A DNA stretch of 64,000 nt. It comes from Phascolomyces articulosus (lineage: Eukaryota; Mucoromycota; Mucoromycetes; Mucorales; Lichtheimiaceae). The notes beneath the pieces are model-generated. The model saw only the letters and a program-made list of their open reading frames with translations. It did not search any database and had not been told where the DNA came from. The stretch is from contig JAIXMP010000019.1 in NCBI GenBank assembly GCA_025677815.1, forward strand, positions 496,001 through 560,000. Reading direction: 5' to 3'. A program made the translations under genes and the position numbers. Positions 61,634 to 64,000 of the stretch are shown here, in pieces; position 1 is the first letter of the stretch, and every line of letters begins with the position of its first letter.

Positions 61634-63514
61634 ATGACCATTTTACCAGAAAACGATAATAAGGCTGCATATCAGCAACGACTAAGGCAACAAGCAACGG
61701 GTATTCAGGACGAAAATACAACAACTATAACAACACCCCTTCTTGAACGACAACAGCAACAGCTGTCCTATGATAAAACTGAAAATATTTCTCAAGAAGA
61801 AACAATAGAACCTTTTCAGATCCATTTATTTCGTTTTGTTGAAAATGCTACACCAATTGCTATTGCCAATTTGCTTCAACAACCTGCTCGATGGATTATC
61901 ATATATACTGCTGGTCACCTGGTAATAGATGGAAAGAGAGAGAAAAAAAAGAAAGAGATGGTGAAGGGGGGGGGGCACAGTTAATAATTCTATTCTATTT
62001 ATTTAGGGGTCAACTGCACTTGCAGCTGTATCACTTGCTCAAACTTTTGAAAATGCATCCATTTATATATTGATCTATGCATTACAATCAGCCATCAGTA
62101 CACTGTGTGCCCAAACATGGACTGCAGCAAAAGATAAATCATTGACGGGTATACATCTTCAACGTGGTCTTGTTATTTTTGCTCTCATGTGTTGTTTTCC
62201 TATTTCTATTGCTTGGTATACTGCATCCTATGCACTCGGCTATATACAACAGGACACAGAGATTGTTCACCAAGCACGTATGTAAGAAATGAATATATTT
62301 CTAATGTATCAATACTTGTATAAACTTACAATATAAACACATTCAACATCCACTATTGTTGCGTGACAATCACTATTCGATCCTATATAGAATTTTATTT
62401 ACAGTATCAATTTCCTGGCTTTATCGCCTTTGGAGTATACACATTTCTTCAAGTATTTCTAGAAGCACAAGGCATCATGAGTGCATTGACCTATGCCATG
62501 ATCATTTCGCTACCATTCAACGCATTATTTAATTATATGTTGGTTTATGGTGAACCTTTCACTTTGGGTATCCGTGGAGTTTCCTTTGCGTTGACATTGA
62601 CATCAATTCTTATCCTCAGTGTCATGATCCTATATATCATATACGTACGTGGATCCAAAGGTTGGCCATCTTTATCACTCGTAGAAACCCGCAGAAAGCT
62701 TTTTCAAGATTGGAGTCCACTTTTACAACTCTATCTTCCGTGTTGCTTTGTTCAATGCTGCAATACATGTGTTCAAGAAATCACGATTCTCGTGACCTCC
62801 TATTTAGGGAAAACGGAGTTAGCGGCTCAAGCCATTTTGTTACGGACCCATTTGACATTTTTTGCTTTCGGTTATGCGATTCAGATTGTCACTGCCAATC
62901 GAATTGGAAATGCTATTGGTAGTGGATCAGTGATGAATACACAACGTGTGGTATGGGCAGGTGGATCTATTGCTTTCGCTATCGCATTATTGATTCTAGT
63001 AACCTTGGTAATTTTTCGAACTTCTTATCCGTATTTGTTCGCCGAGGATCACCTGGTGGCCCAGGCAGTAAGCAATGTCATTCCTATTTTTTCGGTGACA
63101 CAAATGATCAATATGTTCAGTGCACTTGGTACAGGGACATTGGATGGATTAGGGTATCAAAAGATAACAGCTGCATCGATGTTTGTGACTTATTTCATTT
63201 TGGTGGGTCCTTTGGGTTATTTGTCTCTTCAACTTGGTTGGATTCAACATTGTTCGCTTGATATGCTTTGGACTGGAATGGCAGTAGGACATGCTTTAGT
63301 GTCTGCAGCTCAATTAGGTTATATTTTCCTATTGGATTGGAATATGGAGTCGCATAAAGTGCTTCAACGTATTAGGGTGGAGGATTGCAATACTTTCACA
63401 GAACAAGAACAAGAACAAGGAGTATCTTCTACTGTTGTACTAGATAACAATAGGACTAATACCTACGGTACAACAACGGCAGCTACCATGCCAGAAGGAA
63501 ATTCATCTATTTGA
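61634..63514 (+). CDS. MATE-family multidrug/toxin extrusion transporter
   Basis: Three exons, 61634-61921, 62007-62277 and 62391-63514, give 560 aa. The exon 2 donor GTATGT (62278) was chosen over GTAAGA because only it keeps frame with the TATATAG acceptor. After a Q/T-rich cytosolic N-terminus there are about twelve membrane spans in two halves. Features include ALAAVSLAQTFENAS, LQSAISTLCAQTWTAAK (the fungal and plant-type motif of the first half), YQFPGFIAFGVYTFLQVFLEAQG, and in the second half CVQEITILVTSYLGKTELAAQ, ANRIGNAIGSG and GTLDGLGYQKITAASMF. MATE proteins export organic compounds using a proton or sodium gradient, at the plasma membrane or vacuole. Its neighbours on both sides are MpaB-like oxygenase genes. 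The tail is acidic and polar. Confidence 0.92.
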
Positions 63515-63809
63515 GATAAATTGTATATATAAAAAAAAACGAATTCATTTTTGTAAATATATTTCTTTCTTTTAAAGCATCTATACAAAAGTGAAATGTG
63601 TATTCTATATAAACCGGATAAGAAAAAAAAAGCAAATATGGATTATATTTCATGGAGAAAAAAAAATGGATAAAATAAAAGATATGAAGTATTCTGTAAA
63701 CAATTATTCATAAGAAGAGAATATATATAATATGAAGATTGTTGGTGGTAGAAGTAAAATGGCGTATATAAATCCTTAATAGTAAGAAGAAAAAAAAAGA
63801 GTTGGGTGA
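63515..63809. other. Convergent 3' spacer
   Basis: Short AT-rich spacer between the ends of the MATE gene (+) and the third oxygenase gene (-). No gene seen. Confidence 0.5.
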
Positions 63810-64000
63810 TTAATGAAGTACAGGACACTTTGTGGGCTTTCTCTTTTCAGGACCCAATTCATAAATACAATAACCATTAGGATATGTAGGTTCATACAAA
63901 TTATACAATGGTATATACAAATTGGTCTTTGGATCAGGTTTGATAGGTGTACGAACTTTGGATTGGAATCGAGGTAAAAACAAATGACGGGTCAACGTGG
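63810..64000 (-). CDS. MpaB / rubber-oxygenase-like paralogue 3, partial (C-terminus)
   Basis: The last 63 codons or so of a third oxygenase copy; the gene continues beyond the right end of the window. Visible blocks are HLFLPRFQSKVRTPIKPDPK, TNLYIPLYNLYEPTYPNGYC and IYELGPEKRKP with CPVLH, closely matching the C-termini of paralogues 1 and 2, including the terminal CPVxH. The frame is open to the window edge. It is separated from paralogue 2 by the orphan gene, the repeat field and the MATE gene. Completeness cannot be judged. Confidence 0.8.
   Translation of the reverse strand, partial: TLTRHLFLPRFQSKVRTPIKPDPKTNLYIPLYNLYEPTYPNGYCIYELGPEKRKPTKCPVLH

Noticed and set aside
1..64000. CRISPR arrays, bacterial operons, rRNA or complete tRNA genes
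   Set aside because: None found; gene structure is eukaryotic with spliceosomal introns throughout.

Overview
The window looks like nuclear DNA of an early-diverging filamentous fungus, most likely a Mucoromycota (Mucorales-type) species. The DNA is AT-rich. Genes are broken by many short GT-AG introns of about 50-140 nt, often with TACTAAC-like branch sites. Homopolymer and CT tracts are frequent. The proteins are eukaryotic (PEX11, TM9SF, tetraspanin, fasciclin, MpaB-like oxygenase). One pseudogene (50020-51281) resembles a Mucorales-expanded family, but I place that from memory of the motifs. All exon models were built by hand from splice signals and reading-frame continuity; no search was run.

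Layout. 0.1-2.2 kb: C2H2 zinc-finger regulator (+). 4.1-5.1 kb: Stc1-domain zinc protein in five small exons (+). 7.4-9.0 kb: tetraspanin (+). 9.6-10.6 kb: TVP15/COPI-associated Golgi protein (+). 11.0-11.9 kb: PEX11-family peroxin (-). 12.7-15.8 kb: 13-exon TM9SF/nonaspanin (-) whose last coding exon is 9 nt. 19.1-24.6 kb: four members of one unrecognised small-protein family, two readable and two damaged. 24.6-34.7 kb: a gene-poor, repeat-rich tract with two copies of a ~1 kb dispersed repeat, a ~230-bp tandem duplication, a tRNA-like fragment and a frameshifted alpha/beta-hydrolase pseudogene. 35.4 kb: small secreted protein. 37.3-46.7 kb: compact block of MARVEL-like membrane protein (+), GPR107/GOST-type seven-TM protein (+), DUF1640/MCUR1-like mitochondrial protein (+), mitochondrial enoyl-CoA hydratase (+) and a convergent secreted fasciclin protein (-). 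46.7-52.1 kb: gene-poor, with a possible inverted-repeat element and a decayed lineage-family gene. 52.1-64.0 kb: three MpaB/rubber-oxygenase-like (DUF2236) paralogues on the minus strand, the third cut by the window edge, with an orphan gene, a degenerate ATTCATRG-type repeat field and a MATE exporter (+) between the second and third.

Functional themes. Several genes belong to the secretory and endomembrane system (tetraspanin, TVP15, TM9SF, GOST, MARVEL, fasciclin). Three are organelle genes (PEX11, enoyl-CoA hydratase, MCUR1-like). The most distinctive locus is the oxygenase trio with its neighbouring MATE exporter. The most unusual evolutionary locus is the 19-24.6 kb family, where one copy seems to have lost AG at both splice acceptors at conserved positions and another is a stop-containing relic. 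No CRISPR array, rRNA gene or complete tRNA gene was seen, as expected for this kind of DNA.
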